Of a stretch of 64,000 nt of DNA, positions 35,613-45,140 are shown piece after piece. The first letter of the stretch is position 1, and the number at the start of each line of letters is the position of its first letter. Origin of the DNA: Pythium myriotylum (taxonomy: Eukaryota > Oomycota > Peronosporomycetes > Pythiales > Pythiaceae); assembly GCA_023091665.1 (NCBI GenBank), contig JALJCQ010000008.1:930001-994000 (forward strand), given 5' to 3'. The translations under genes were made by a program, and so were the position numbers. Under the pieces are notes generated by a model. It was not told the DNA's origin. It did no database searches and saw nothing but the letters and a program-made list of their open reading frames with translations.

Positions 35613-38273
35613 ATGGACGCGCGCTGGCTGGTGGCTCTGGTCGCCGCCGCGACCGCCGCCCATGGCGCGCGTGGCGTCGTGCGCGACGCTCTTCTGGACG
35701 TGCCTCTTGAGGAGCTCCTCGCGCATCCCGTCGACAGCCTCGACGGATTCGACGCCGGCCTGCACCAGGCGCTCGCGCACTGTCGCGCCGAGGGCATCGT
35801 TGGTGTCGTGGAAGATCTCGGTCCTGTGTTGGACGGAGGAGCTGATCTAAGTCACCATCAGTTGCAAGACGATATCGCCTACTGCCACCGAATCCGATAC
35901 ACTCGCCACGTGCGGCAGCGTCGACGCGCTCGAGAATCAGCCGTCGAGAGGTTCGAGCAGGGAGGGCAAGCCGAAGATGGGGGAAATGGCAGACCTCCCG
36001 TGGTCCCAGTGCATACCACAGAAGACTTTGAGTATCAGTCGTTCTTCGAGGGCTACGCGGTGAAGCGGCTCCCCATAGTGCTTCAGTCGTCGAGTGCGGA
36101 GATCGCTCAGAACGACGCAGCACAACAGTCAGTTCTCGCAGCATGTTTTGGCTCGCATAATGACGCTGCTGTTCTACAGATTGAAAACAGAGGATGCGCT
36201 GCTCAGCTAAACAACTTTCAGGTTCCTGCAGCTGTTGTCAATAACTATGTTGTACGAACAAGCTCCTCGCTATCGCCAACTTTTCTGCCAACACTTTTTG
36301 CAGTTTCGAGTTCATCGCCATCTTTGCGCAGTCAAGCTACATGCCCCTTGGGAATGCACACCGTAGTTCTTCCAACAGAAGGGGATGTTGAGTACGCTCT
36401 ACTCGACATTCTACAGATACCTTTCGATCAACACGCAACGGATATGTCAAGATATCAAGAAATCCTCGTTTCCGCCGACGCATCTGCATCGACTGTCTTT
36501 GGTAACCCTGCACTGTTCTATCGAGGACAACCTTCTTTTCGAGGGGTTCTTTCGTCAGAACAATCACTTTTTATTCCTGGAGGGAGCCATGCCGTTTTCT
36601 TGACAGGAACAGCTCGCGTTCTTCGTTTTTGCTTCGTGGATGCTTCCAACTTCAACAATGTACTCGAGATTTTACGCATTGAAGCTCTCGTCAGTCCAAC
36701 TGCCAGGGCACTTTATCTCTCCTTTCGATCCCCAGGCTTTGACACCGCGATGGTGCGGCAACCATCTCCGAATGACACGGTGTGGCCAAGTTATATGCAG
36801 TGGCCTAAGGAAACGAAACTTCTCAAGCGGAGAAGCATGATCAGCCCTGAGAGCGGGTCTTCCACAGATACTCCAATGCTCATGACTCGACGTGAGCGTC
36901 TCAAATTGTGGCAAGATGAGAAGCGGTGGGAGCGACACGTCCAATCGCTGACTTTACCGCTACCTCTACCGCCAGTTGTTGTCAACGTAACTCGCAATTC
37001 TGCAACACTGCGCTGGCAGGACCTGTACGAGCGCCCGAAGAATGACATCACTAGCTATGGATACGAGGTCCGATGGAAACGCGAAGACCCAAACAGTGAC
37101 GAAAATTTCAATCAAGAAGCTGCGACACCACAGAGCGGTGCAGTCAACTTCACCCACCGGCAAATTGTTCGAAGCGTCATGCCGACATCTCTCTTTGGGG
37201 ATGAGTTCGACGGTAGAGATATTGAAGGAGTCGTCTACGGATTGTCAGCTGACACGACGTACACATTTACCATTCGCATCTATGTGGGTGACAATGCCGG
37301 AGTCGAAAGCGAGCGATCACTAAGCGCGCGAACGGCGCCTTGTTCTCCCCCGGGTGAGACCGCTGGCGTGGTGTTAGCTGATGTATCGTCTACGGGTTGC
37401 CTTGATCTACGCTGGTTAGCTACTCATGACGACGGAGGTCAACCAATCACCAGTTATCTCTTTGCCGTGAGGTACTTAGAGGGCTCCATTGCAGAATTGA
37501 GTGGTGGTGATAGATCGGATAGTCTTGTCGGTGGTGAGGTTCTGGTAGCCATGAAGCCTCCCACAGCGATACCTGCGCGAGCGGCTGCCTGGTTGTCGGC
37601 ATCCGTATGTGAACAGCGTCCCGGAAGGATTCAGCTGCGCGTTGCAGCCATGAATTCCGTGGGTGTGAGTTCGTGGAATCGACAAAGCAATTCAGTCGAT
37701 ATCCCAATTCAGAGGACAGCATCAATTGGAACGGTTCGAGCCCGCGGAAATCCCTCGAATGGGGTTTCACTTAAGAGCATTGTCGTTGATTCCAGCCGTT
37801 CGAGCACATCAACTCCGTTCCCAAGAGTGCTGTTGTCTGACGTCGACCAAAGAGTTGTTGTTGCGCCTGGGTCCCCAGCAGAAGTTCACTTGGAAGTTTG
37901 GTCTGGGCACCACAGCCCGCGAGGCTTCCATGTGTCTTCAGAGCTCGTGATCGCAAATCCGGCGAATGCAGAGCAGCAGCTTCATAATGGTGCCGACGTA
38001 GCCGGTCGCGTGGTCGTCATCGCTCGCGACCAAGTCCCATTTCTCTTCAAGGTCCAGCATGCACAACGCGCCGGTGCGGTCGGAGTCATCTTCGTCGACA
38101 CCGACGGCCGTTGCCGCCACGGCTTTGACCAACACTGCGTGCCCGGCTCCAGCAAGTTGCGAGGCGAAGGGTTCGGCTTCTCTGACCGCCACCCGCTCTG
38201 GCGCGGAATCCGGATCCCTTTCGTTCTCGCCACGTCGGACGCATCAGTGACTCTCATGGAGCTCTTCCGTTGA
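35613..38273 (+). CDS. Secreted cupin-like / fibronectin III / PA-domain protein
   Basis: Single exon, 886 aa. ATG 35613 begins a signal peptide (WLVALVAAATAAHGARG); an earlier in-frame ATG would place 22 extra residues before it. Residues ~130-400 look like a JmjC/cupin_8-type fold: FEGYAVKRLPIVLQSSS, then SLFIPGGSHAVFL. The metal-binding HxD pair is not evident, so this may not be catalytic. Two fibronectin type III modules follow (~455-605 and ~607-705; NSATLRWQDLYERP, CLDLRWLATHDDGGQPITSY). The C-terminal ~140 residues resemble a protease-associated (PA) domain: GRVVVIARDQVPFLFKVQHA and GAVGVIFVDTDG. I infer a secreted or ER-luminal binding protein. Confidence 0.65.
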   Translation: MDARWLVALVAAATAAHGARGVVRDALLDVPLEELLAHPVDSLDGFDAGLHQALAHCRAEGIVGVVEDLGPVLDGGADLSHHQLQDDIAYCHRIRYTRHVRQRRRARESAVERFEQGGQAEDGGNGRPPVVPVHTTEDFEYQSFFEGYAVKRLPIVLQSSSAEIAQNDAAQQSVLAACFGSHNDAAVLQIENRGCAAQLNNFQVPAAVVNNYVVRTSSSLSPTFLPTLFAVSSSSPSLRSQATCPLGMHTVVLPTEGDVEYALLDILQIPFDQHATDMSRYQEILVSADASASTVFGNPALFYRGQPSFRGVLSSEQSLFIPGGSHAVFLTGTARVLRFCFVDASNFNNVLEILRIEALVSPTARALYLSFRSPGFDTAMVRQPSPNDTVWPSYMQWPKETKLLKRRSMISPESGSSTDTPMLMTRRERLKLWQDEKRWERHVQSLTLPLPLPPVVVNVTRNSATLRWQDLYERPKNDITSYGYEVRWKREDPNSDENFNQEAATPQSGAVNFTHRQIVRSVMPTSLFGDEFDGRDIEGVVYGLSADTTYTFTIRIYVGDNAGVESERSLSARTAPCSPPGETAGVVLADVSSTGCLDLRWLATHDDGGQPITSYLFAVRYLEGSIAELSGGDRSDSLVGGEVLVAMKPPTAIPARAAAWLSASVCEQRPGRIQLRVAAMNSVGVSSWNRQSNSVDIPIQRTASIGTVRARGNPSNGVSLKSIVVDSSRSSTSTPFPRVLLSDVDQRVVVAPGSPAEVHLEVWSGHHSPRGFHVSSELVIANPANAEQQLHNGADVAGRVVVIARDQVPFLFKVQHAQRAGAVGVIFVDTDGRCRHGFDQHCVPGSSKLRGEGFGFSDRHPLWRGIRIPFVLATSDASVTLMELFR

Positions 38274-38515
38274 CGACGATGGCTACATTCCACCTTCGCG
38301 TGACCTCCGGACTCGAAACGTCGCGGCGACTCTTTCGTGTTTGACTGGAATGTGGAAGTCAACCATGACCTTTGTGAGAGCATATTCATCTATTTTGAAT
38401 CTCTTGAATTCGAGAAACGTATCCTATCCGCCATGTCAAATCTAATACTAAACAGCAATCCTTGCACCCGCTTGGTCGCAACTTGCTGCCCAAGACTCAA
38501 TAGCCCCGTGGCCCG

Positions 38516-40110
38516 ATGACATCAAAGAAGTCTCCGATCGAAGGGAGTGGATGCGATACGACATCAAGGGCGGCGGCGATAGCAAGCTCACCGATTATCC
38601 AGCGAGACATCGACGGTGACGAGACCATGGAAAGTCCTTGCGGGGGGACATCGAACTCAAGGTGGAAACGTGACGAGCACGCTCGCTTCATGCTGGCACT
38701 GGAAAGATACGGAGGCGAGAGAACGGGCAGTGAGTGGCGAAAGATTGCAGCCTTTGTCCAGACCCGGTCATTGACCGAAGTGAGACTTCATGGGCAACAG
38801 TACCTGCGTCATCTTGTGCAGATCCATCACCCTCAGCACCACCACACCAACCATCAGCTCCATGACCACCAGCAACAGAGCCGGTTACTTCAGATTGGTC
38901 GTCGAGGCCTCACGAGTGAACGCACTCCCGCAGCGACTCCCGAGCTTGAGAAAAACAGTCAGAATGACCTCAATGGACCTAACAACAGTTCCTCGCAATC
39001 GACAGCGCCTACGAAAGTAATGGTGAAGGCAGAACTGAGCGCGACAGCCGCAGCGCCTTGCATGGTTAGAGTTCCTGCTATTCCAACACTGATGCTGCGA
39101 ATGCTCACACTCGTGTCGGTCAGATTGATTCCCAATTAGCTAATCGAAAAGTCAACGCCACTGTAGGTTGCAGCACTCCGAAGTCCAAAGTATGGAGCTT
39201 TGAAGAAGACAAGGCACTAGAGACTGCATTGGCGTCGTGGCAGAGAGGCAAACCGTACTCATGGCCCAAGATCGCAGTGGCGCTACCAGGCAAGACTGCG
39301 AAGGATGTCCGCTTTCGGTATGAGCAGCTCTTGGAGGATGTCGCTGCTATCGAAGCAAACGGTGTTACGGAAACGACCACGGCGCAGCCAGTTTCCCTAC
39401 TTAGTGCGTCTATATCAGCACTTCCGCCCAAGGTCCCAGCGGTTCGACCCACTGGGCGGCCAGGTCACCACTCTACTTTGAGTAGTCGCATCGCTCCACC
39501 CCCACCGATCCAGGTCCCACCTCCACTTAGCGCCAAAGGTAAGCAGAAACCGACTGGCTCCCCTGATGAGAGGACCACCGAAGTAGCAACGAGTTCATGT
39601 GGAACAGGAAAGGGCTCGAGTCTGTTGGACTCACCAGGCATCTTCCCCAGCAGCAGTCGCAGTCGCCTGGCGGTGACACCAAGCCTGGGCACTATCAGTG
39701 GAATGCTCAGCCCCACATTCTTGGAGTTTCTTGCTAATGAGGACAAGCCAGCGATATCGTTTTCTGGATTGGCGGAGTTACCTTCGCCATTGCTATCGTC
39801 CCCGAGTGTTTTAGGTGGAGGAACTCGAGGTGGTGCACTCCCTTCTCCGCTTTCTCTTGAGCTCAACACTCCAGGTGGAAGAAGAAGCCGACGCCAGTTT
39901 GCCACCCCTAGAGGACACACCACGCCTCGAATATGGAACGAGTTCCTCTCTGACGAGTTCAAAATCGAAACGAAGGCCTCGGGGCCGTCAGAGTCAGGTT
40001 TAGTTTCTTCAACGTCGGCGAGCGATGGAACGCTGGGGAAGCGAGGAAATCAGGTACACTGCGACAGCTATACTCTCAAGTACCAGGATGCGATGAAGCC
40101 AGAGGACTAG
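38516..40110 (+). CDS. Protein with two Myb/SANT repeats
   Basis: Two exons, 38516-39064 and 39124-40110, with a 59-nt intron (donor GTTAGA); 511 aa. Repeat 1 (~48-102, SRWKRDEHARFMLALERYGG ... VRLHGQQYLRHL) is a SHAQKYF-like repeat with an altered signature. Repeat 2 comes right after the splice (~200-250, KVWSFEEDKALETALASW ... ALPGKTAKDVRFRYEQLL) and resembles RADIALIS/DnaJ-type SANT repeats. Between them is a His/Gln-rich stretch, and the tail is Ser/Pro-rich. Probably a DNA-binding transcription regulator. Without splicing the first ORF ends in a run of unlikely residues and the second repeat loses its N-terminus. Confidence 0.75.
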
Positions 40111-40526
40111 CTTTCACTGGACAGCTGCAAGGAGCGATGCAGCGCTCGAGGGGAAGAGCAGACTTCACGCAAAGTCCAAGTCCGTTGGCTGCTGTCGGCG
40201 CCTAGGTCTGTTGACCGAGAGCAACCAACTGTTCCACTTTGTTTTTAGGTGGGTCTGACTAGTTCTTGTCTCTGTGAGTGTGCGTGCCTATAGTTCTTGG
40301 TCATGTGTGTTTCCTACTACTACCCTACTACTACTTACTACCGCGCTCAATGTTTGTGCGCGAACGCCTACAATTCACTTGGTATCTACTACTACTCGAC
40401 GACCACGATCCACGTCTTGACCTTCCTTTGCCTTCGAGCAGCAAAGAATCATGGTGTCTGCGGTTCGAGACCCGATCCTTGGTTCAGTCACAAATCTTGA
40501 TGGACGGGGAATTCCATCAATCTGGC
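40111..40526. other. Convergent 3' region with a CTA/TAC-rich microsatellite
   Basis: 416 bases between two converging genes. A TAC/CTA-rich stretch lies at about 40312-40400. No gene visible; it should hold both polyadenylation regions. Confidence 0.5.
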
Positions 40527-43253
40527 TTAGACGTTGAAGCGGGATACGAGGAAATTGCGCAGCGGCTCTGGGAAACTTGCGAAGTACTTCGCCCAGTTCT
40601 CACCCAGGCTCGTCTTGAAGCCGTGCACAATCTGGTAGAGCATTTCCTTAAGCTCTGCATTCTGGACATTTGCGCCCTCCAACGACGCGATGGCGCCGCA
40701 CATATACATGAAATCCGGTACAATGCCATTAGGATTGACCTTGACCATGTAGCACAGACCCAAGAAGCAGTGCTCCTTCTCGTCGGGAGACCGTACATGA
40801 GCGAGCGCGCGGCACCAGCGCTTGGCAAACTCCCCTAGATGTGGAGCAACAGCTCCTGGACACACCATACCCAGTCGGCCAATCGTGATCGCGCAATTTT
40901 CGACCAAATTGCGAGGCAGCTTGGGGCGGTTGATCATGTTGATGAGCGGAATGAGAGCGCTCTCAACGTATGGCTCCATCTCCACGCCAATCTTGACCGC
41001 AATCTCACCAACTGACCAGCTAGCGTTGTTGCATACAGTTGGCATGTCAGGATCGATATTCTCGATTAGAACGGGCAACATCTCGCGAACTCCTTGCATC
41101 AACATTTCAGGGCAATACTTGGCCAGATCACCAACAACTCCCATCGCACTTTGACGGACATCCAGAACGTCGTGCTTGATACATGGCATGAGCAAGTTGA
41201 GAATGTTCGAGTTCGCGACAAGCCCGGGACTATTCTGGCGGAGGCCTTCAAGCATGCCAGATACGAGATCGAGCGCGCACACCACAAACTCGGGGTCACC
41301 TTCCTCGCATTCAGTCGGACTTTGCTCATGGAGAGCATCGGACAGCAGCTCCTTCTCAATAATTCGAAGCGACCGCACATAGACTGTCATAGCAAATTCT
41401 TGGAAACCATTGCCCAATGCCTGGGCAACTGAAGCCAAACACTCGAAAAGTGGCAAAATCTCCCGGTTTTGGTCATCCAACGTGTTCCACTTGTTGATCA
41501 ATGGAGGCATGAGGATGTTGATCAGCTCGGGTTGGTTCAGACTGTCACCAACAGAGTCGGCGAGAGTGCCAATGGCGTCGTAAAGGATAAGCAAATTCTT
41601 GGCTTGGTACTTGCCGAACGCAAACATCAAATTCTGCAGAATTGCGGAGAGATAAGGCACAAGCTCTTCGCGAGCCTCTTCTTCTAGAGTGCAGAATGCC
41701 GAACACGCGGCCTCCTGTACTTTCTTGTGTGGGTCCAACACGCGACGAAGCATCGATTCCACGAGCGGACGGAGACGTTGATCGTGATCGCCCTGCTCAA
41801 CGACCCATGTGGCGTATCGACTGAGAGTCCAGCAGGTGATGCTGCGGATTAGCGGCGTCGGATCGTCCATTTTCTGCATCAAAAATGGGAAGAGTTGCGG
41901 TAAATGCGGCGTGATTCCCGTGTAGCACCCGTCAGCGATGGCGCCAAGCGCAAGAATGCCGCTCTCAACTAAAGGCCATGGTTCCTGGCGGGACAGCCGA
42001 TCTTGGAGAAGCGGTAGCAATGTCGGTAAAATCTCATTCCCGTAACCATTCGCCAAATTGTCGAGACTTGCTGCCGAACAACGGCGCAAGTTCCACTGAA
42101 GCAAAGAGTCGTCATCATCCTCGTCGAAGTCGTCATCGTCATCATCGTCGTCGTCCTCTCCATCTTCGCCCTCGTCGCGCCGGTGAGAGGTGCCTGAACT
42201 CTTATGATGAAAAATCGGTTTGATGTCTTCAGGACGATCAGGGACGTTCTCGTTCTGGTTCTGTTCTTCGGCTTCGAAGTTTGCGATCTCTTCTTCGCTG
42301 TATACCATGCGATCGAACAGGAGCGGTACAATCTGCGGCAAGTACGGCTGCAGGTGGCTCTTGATCTGATCAAACTGCGGCACGTCACAGAACGCCGCCC
42401 AGAACTCGCAGGCCTCGATAGCAACGTTCTCGTCGGGATCCTGGCTGGCGCGCAGGATGAACTGGATGATACTCTCCAGGTGTGGCAACAAGTACTGTAC
42501 TCCAACTTCCAGCAGGATAACAATGCTTTTGCACACAAGCTTTCGCACTTCAGCTGACGGGTCTTGCGTAAGCGCCGAGATGCCCTGCAGATAGTTATTC
42601 ATCTCGACCACCAAACCAACCGGTAAATAGATGAGCACGTTGTTGATACAGTCGAGGGCGTCGCGGCGGAAGCTGGCGTTTGGGTGGTAGAAGTACTGCA
42701 GCAGTTTCGGGATCAGCACGTTGAGTGGGCGGCTAGGCGAGTGCTCTAGTTTCGAGGCTGAGTCTTCACAGATCTTGACGAGCGCGCCGAAAGCACCAGC
42801 AGTGGCATTGAGGTTGGTGGTTTGCTCAAGGTAGCCATACAGCGCCTGCATCAGCTCCGGCCACTCGTCGAGGAAGGTGTATTGGGAGACGAACGTGGTC
42901 ACGATGGAGCCAGCAGTGGACCGAATCGGGTGGAGTTCGTCCGCGAGCACCTGGAGCGTTTTGGCGCGGATGATGGCGAGCATCTCCATCTCGGCGGGCG
43001 TCTTGGAGCCGCCGACATTGCTGGCCTTGATGTTGCGCTTGAGCAGGAGTCCTGCGACTTGGCGCACGTTGGGCTCGAAGTCGGCCGAGCAGAGCAAGTG
43101 CACGAGGTAGAGGTTGAACTGGAGGTCTTGCTGGTAGTGCTGCAGCTGCAGGTAGCTCTGGCGCTGGACCTCGTTGTTGGGGACGAGGTAGGCCTGCAGC
43201 AGCGCCACGACTTCGGCGAGGAGCTGCGGCTGCGGCTGCCACGCGTTCTCCAT
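40527..43253 (-). CDS. TNPO1: Transportin (karyopherin beta-2)
   Basis: Single exon, 908 aa. The start is the ATG at 43253, which opens WQPQPQLLAEVVALLQAYLV; the frame extends upstream only as GC-rich leader. HEAT repeats run throughout. The hallmark acidic insertion, a long run of Asp/Glu (EDGEDDDDDDDDDFDEDDDD, ~residues 362-382), is the loop that Ran-GTP uses to displace cargo, followed by the conserved SLLQWNLRRCSAASLDNLAN. It imports PY-NLS cargo, including hnRNP proteins, through the nuclear pore. Length matches human transportin-1 (~890-898). Divergent from NBP35. Confidence 0.95.
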   Translation of the reverse strand: MENAWQPQPQLLAEVVALLQAYLVPNNEVQRQSYLQLQHYQQDLQFNLYLVHLLCSADFEPNVRQVAGLLLKRNIKASNVGGSKTPAEMEMLAIIRAKTLQVLADELHPIRSTAGSIVTTFVSQYTFLDEWPELMQALYGYLEQTTNLNATAGAFGALVKICEDSASKLEHSPSRPLNVLIPKLLQYFYHPNASFRRDALDCINNVLIYLPVGLVVEMNNYLQGISALTQDPSAEVRKLVCKSIVILLEVGVQYLLPHLESIIQFILRASQDPDENVAIEACEFWAAFCDVPQFDQIKSHLQPYLPQIVPLLFDRMVYSEEEIANFEAEEQNQNENVPDRPEDIKPIFHHKSSGTSHRRDEGEDGEDDDDDDDDDFDEDDDDSLLQWNLRRCSAASLDNLANGYGNEILPTLLPLLQDRLSRQEPWPLVESGILALGAIADGCYTGITPHLPQLFPFLMQKMDDPTPLIRSITCWTLSRYATWVVEQGDHDQRLRPLVESMLRRVLDPHKKVQEAACSAFCTLEEEAREELVPYLSAILQNLMFAFGKYQAKNLLILYDAIGTLADSVGDSLNQPELINILMPPLINKWNTLDDQNREILPLFECLASVAQALGNGFQEFAMTVYVRSLRIIEKELLSDALHEQSPTECEEGDPEFVVCALDLVSGMLEGLRQNSPGLVANSNILNLLMPCIKHDVLDVRQSAMGVVGDLAKYCPEMLMQGVREMLPVLIENIDPDMPTVCNNASWSVGEIAVKIGVEMEPYVESALIPLINMINRPKLPRNLVENCAITIGRLGMVCPGAVAPHLGEFAKRWCRALAHVRSPDEKEHCFLGLCYMVKVNPNGIVPDFMYMCGAIASLEGANVQNAELKEMLYQIVHGFKTSLGENWAKYFASFPEPLRNFLVSRFNV

Positions 43254-43661
43254 GGTGAGCGGCGAGGGGGGACCACCGCTTCCGACCTGTCGTTCTGCCC
43301 TCGTGCGAGAGACCCACTTCCAGACGCAAGAACACCAAAGACCCGCCAATTGAGGGGACCGCCCACCACACCAGTGCCACACCAACACCGACCCAACCCA
43401 TTTCCGCCGATACTCACCCCTTTAGGAGCCCACAAGAGACGGGCAGGCGGGTCACCAGCCAACCCACGGACCGCGCGAAGGGATAGAGACCTGGCCTGCT
43501 TCGAACTTGTATAGAATCACCCAAAAAACCTTCGCGAAGTGCAGAACCCAGATTTGGGTGACGTGGGTGATGGGTCAATTCGTGAGAGTGGTGGTCATCG
43601 ATTGCGTCATCTCCACCTCCGAGCAGCTCATGTGGTCCACCATTTGCGACTTCCAAGCACC
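43254..43661. promoter_or_regulatory. Divergent promoter region (transportin / NBP35)
   Basis: 408 bases between two divergent start codons. No ORF with coding character and no clear motif. Presumed shared promoter. Confidence 0.4.
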
Positions 43662-45016
43662 ATGAGCAGCGAGGCGATGCAGAATTCGGTGCCGAGCGGC
43701 GCCAACGAAGGTACGCGCGGCGTCACGTGATGCGGCGTGACATTCGCTGAGCGGACGAGTTCGCAGGATGCGTCGGCGTCGAGTCGGAGCTGGCCGGCAA
43801 GGCCTCGGGATGCGCTGGATGCCCCAACCAGAGCTTGTGTGCGTCGGGGGAGGCGCGCAAGCCAGACCCAGGTAGGCGCCCGCCGTCAGTGGAGCGTATG
43901 AAATCGCATGATGCTTAACGCCGTGCTATGCTAGCTGTCTCCGATGTGCGCCAGCGACTGGCAAATGTCAAACACAAGCTTCTCGTACTCTCAGGAAAGG
44001 GTGGTGTAGGCAAGAGCACGGTTGCGTGCCAGCTCGCATTTGCACTTGCCGGACAGGGCCACCAAGTGGGACTGTTGGACGTGGATATCACAGGCCCAAG
44101 CGTGCCGCGCATGCTTGGTCTATTGGGCCATGAAGTCCATCAAAGTGCAGCCGGGTGGTCCCCTGTTTACGTCGATGACAACCTTGGCGTCATGTCAATT
44201 GGGTTCATGTTGCCAAACGCGGACGATGCAATCATCTGGCGTGGGCCTAAGAAGAGCGGAATTATCAAGCAGTTTCTGGTCGATGTCCAGTGGGGCGATC
44301 TTGACTATCTGATTATCGACACCCCTCCTGGAACGTCTGATGAACACATCAGTATTGTGCAGGTGAGGACGAAGTTTGCGTGCATTGCCCCGTGACAGAA
44401 ACCTCACTGCTCCGGCCTAGTATATGAAAGAGGCCGGTTTGGATGGCGCCGTTGTCGTCACAACTCCTCAGGAAGTCGCACTGAGTGATGTTCGCAAAGA
44501 GCTCAACTTTTGTCGCAAGGTAAGTTCGTCAAGAAGCTTATCCAAACTCGCTGGCGAGTGATTTTACAGTGCCCACTGAAATAGACAAAAATTAACGTGC
44601 TCGGCGTTATCGAAAATATGAGCGGTCTTCAGCGCAGCCTTGATGATGTGAAGTTCATCGGTCCGAACGGAGCAGACAAATCCGTGGAGTTTATGACTGT
44701 GCGTTTTGTGTGTCTTGTCCGACTGATCCTTCAAATTTCTAATATTGCGTCATTGTGGTGGTAGTTACTGAAAGAGAAGGCACCCGAGTTGTTGGACTAC
44801 GCCGTCCAGATGCAAGTGTTTCCTCCAGGAGCTGGTGGTGGTGCGGAAGCCATGGCCAAAGCATTTAGCGTACCGTTCCTCGGTCGCTTGCCACTTGATG
44901 AGAAGATGACTACAGCTTGTGAGGAAGGAGTTTCATTCCTCGAAGAGTTTCCACATTCAACAGCCGCACCTGCGTTCAGACGTATCGTTGATGATGTGGT
45001 GAAGGCGATGGAGTAG
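43662..45016 (+). CDS. NBP35: Cytosolic Fe-S assembly scaffold NBP35 (plant-like)
   Basis: Six exons: 43662-43710, 43767-43871, 43935-44362, 44421-44519, 44585-44698 and 44765-45016; introns 56-66 nt; 348 aa. The two small 5' exons encode the N-terminal [4Fe-4S] ligand set C-x13-C-x2-C-x5-C (GCVG ... [15 protein letters not shown]), which defines NBP35/NUBP1. The P-loop [15 protein letters not shown] and [16 protein letters not shown] follow, then the switch [12 protein letters not shown]. The C-terminal CPxC motif that bridges clusters in the fungal/animal NBP35-CFD1 pair is absent: where ENMSGF-CPxC is expected the sequence is [17 protein letters not shown], as in plant NBP35. The protein should work as a homodimer scaffold handing Fe-S clusters to cytosolic and nuclear proteins. 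Confidence 0.93.
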
Positions 45017-45140
45017 GAACCCCAGCTTTTGCACCTTGTTCTCCTTTATTTCAGACAATCGTAGTTAAATATTGGACAATCATCCACGCTACGTGTGCAT
45101 ACTCTCCATCAAGATTTTCACAATACTGCTTCTATTTCAA

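Noticed and set aside
43928..44395. NBP35 locus read as NUBP2/CFD1 starting at the ATG at 43928
   Set aside because: Two upstream exons join in frame and add the N-terminal four-Cys motif that defines NBP35; the ATG at 43928 lies inside the intron end.
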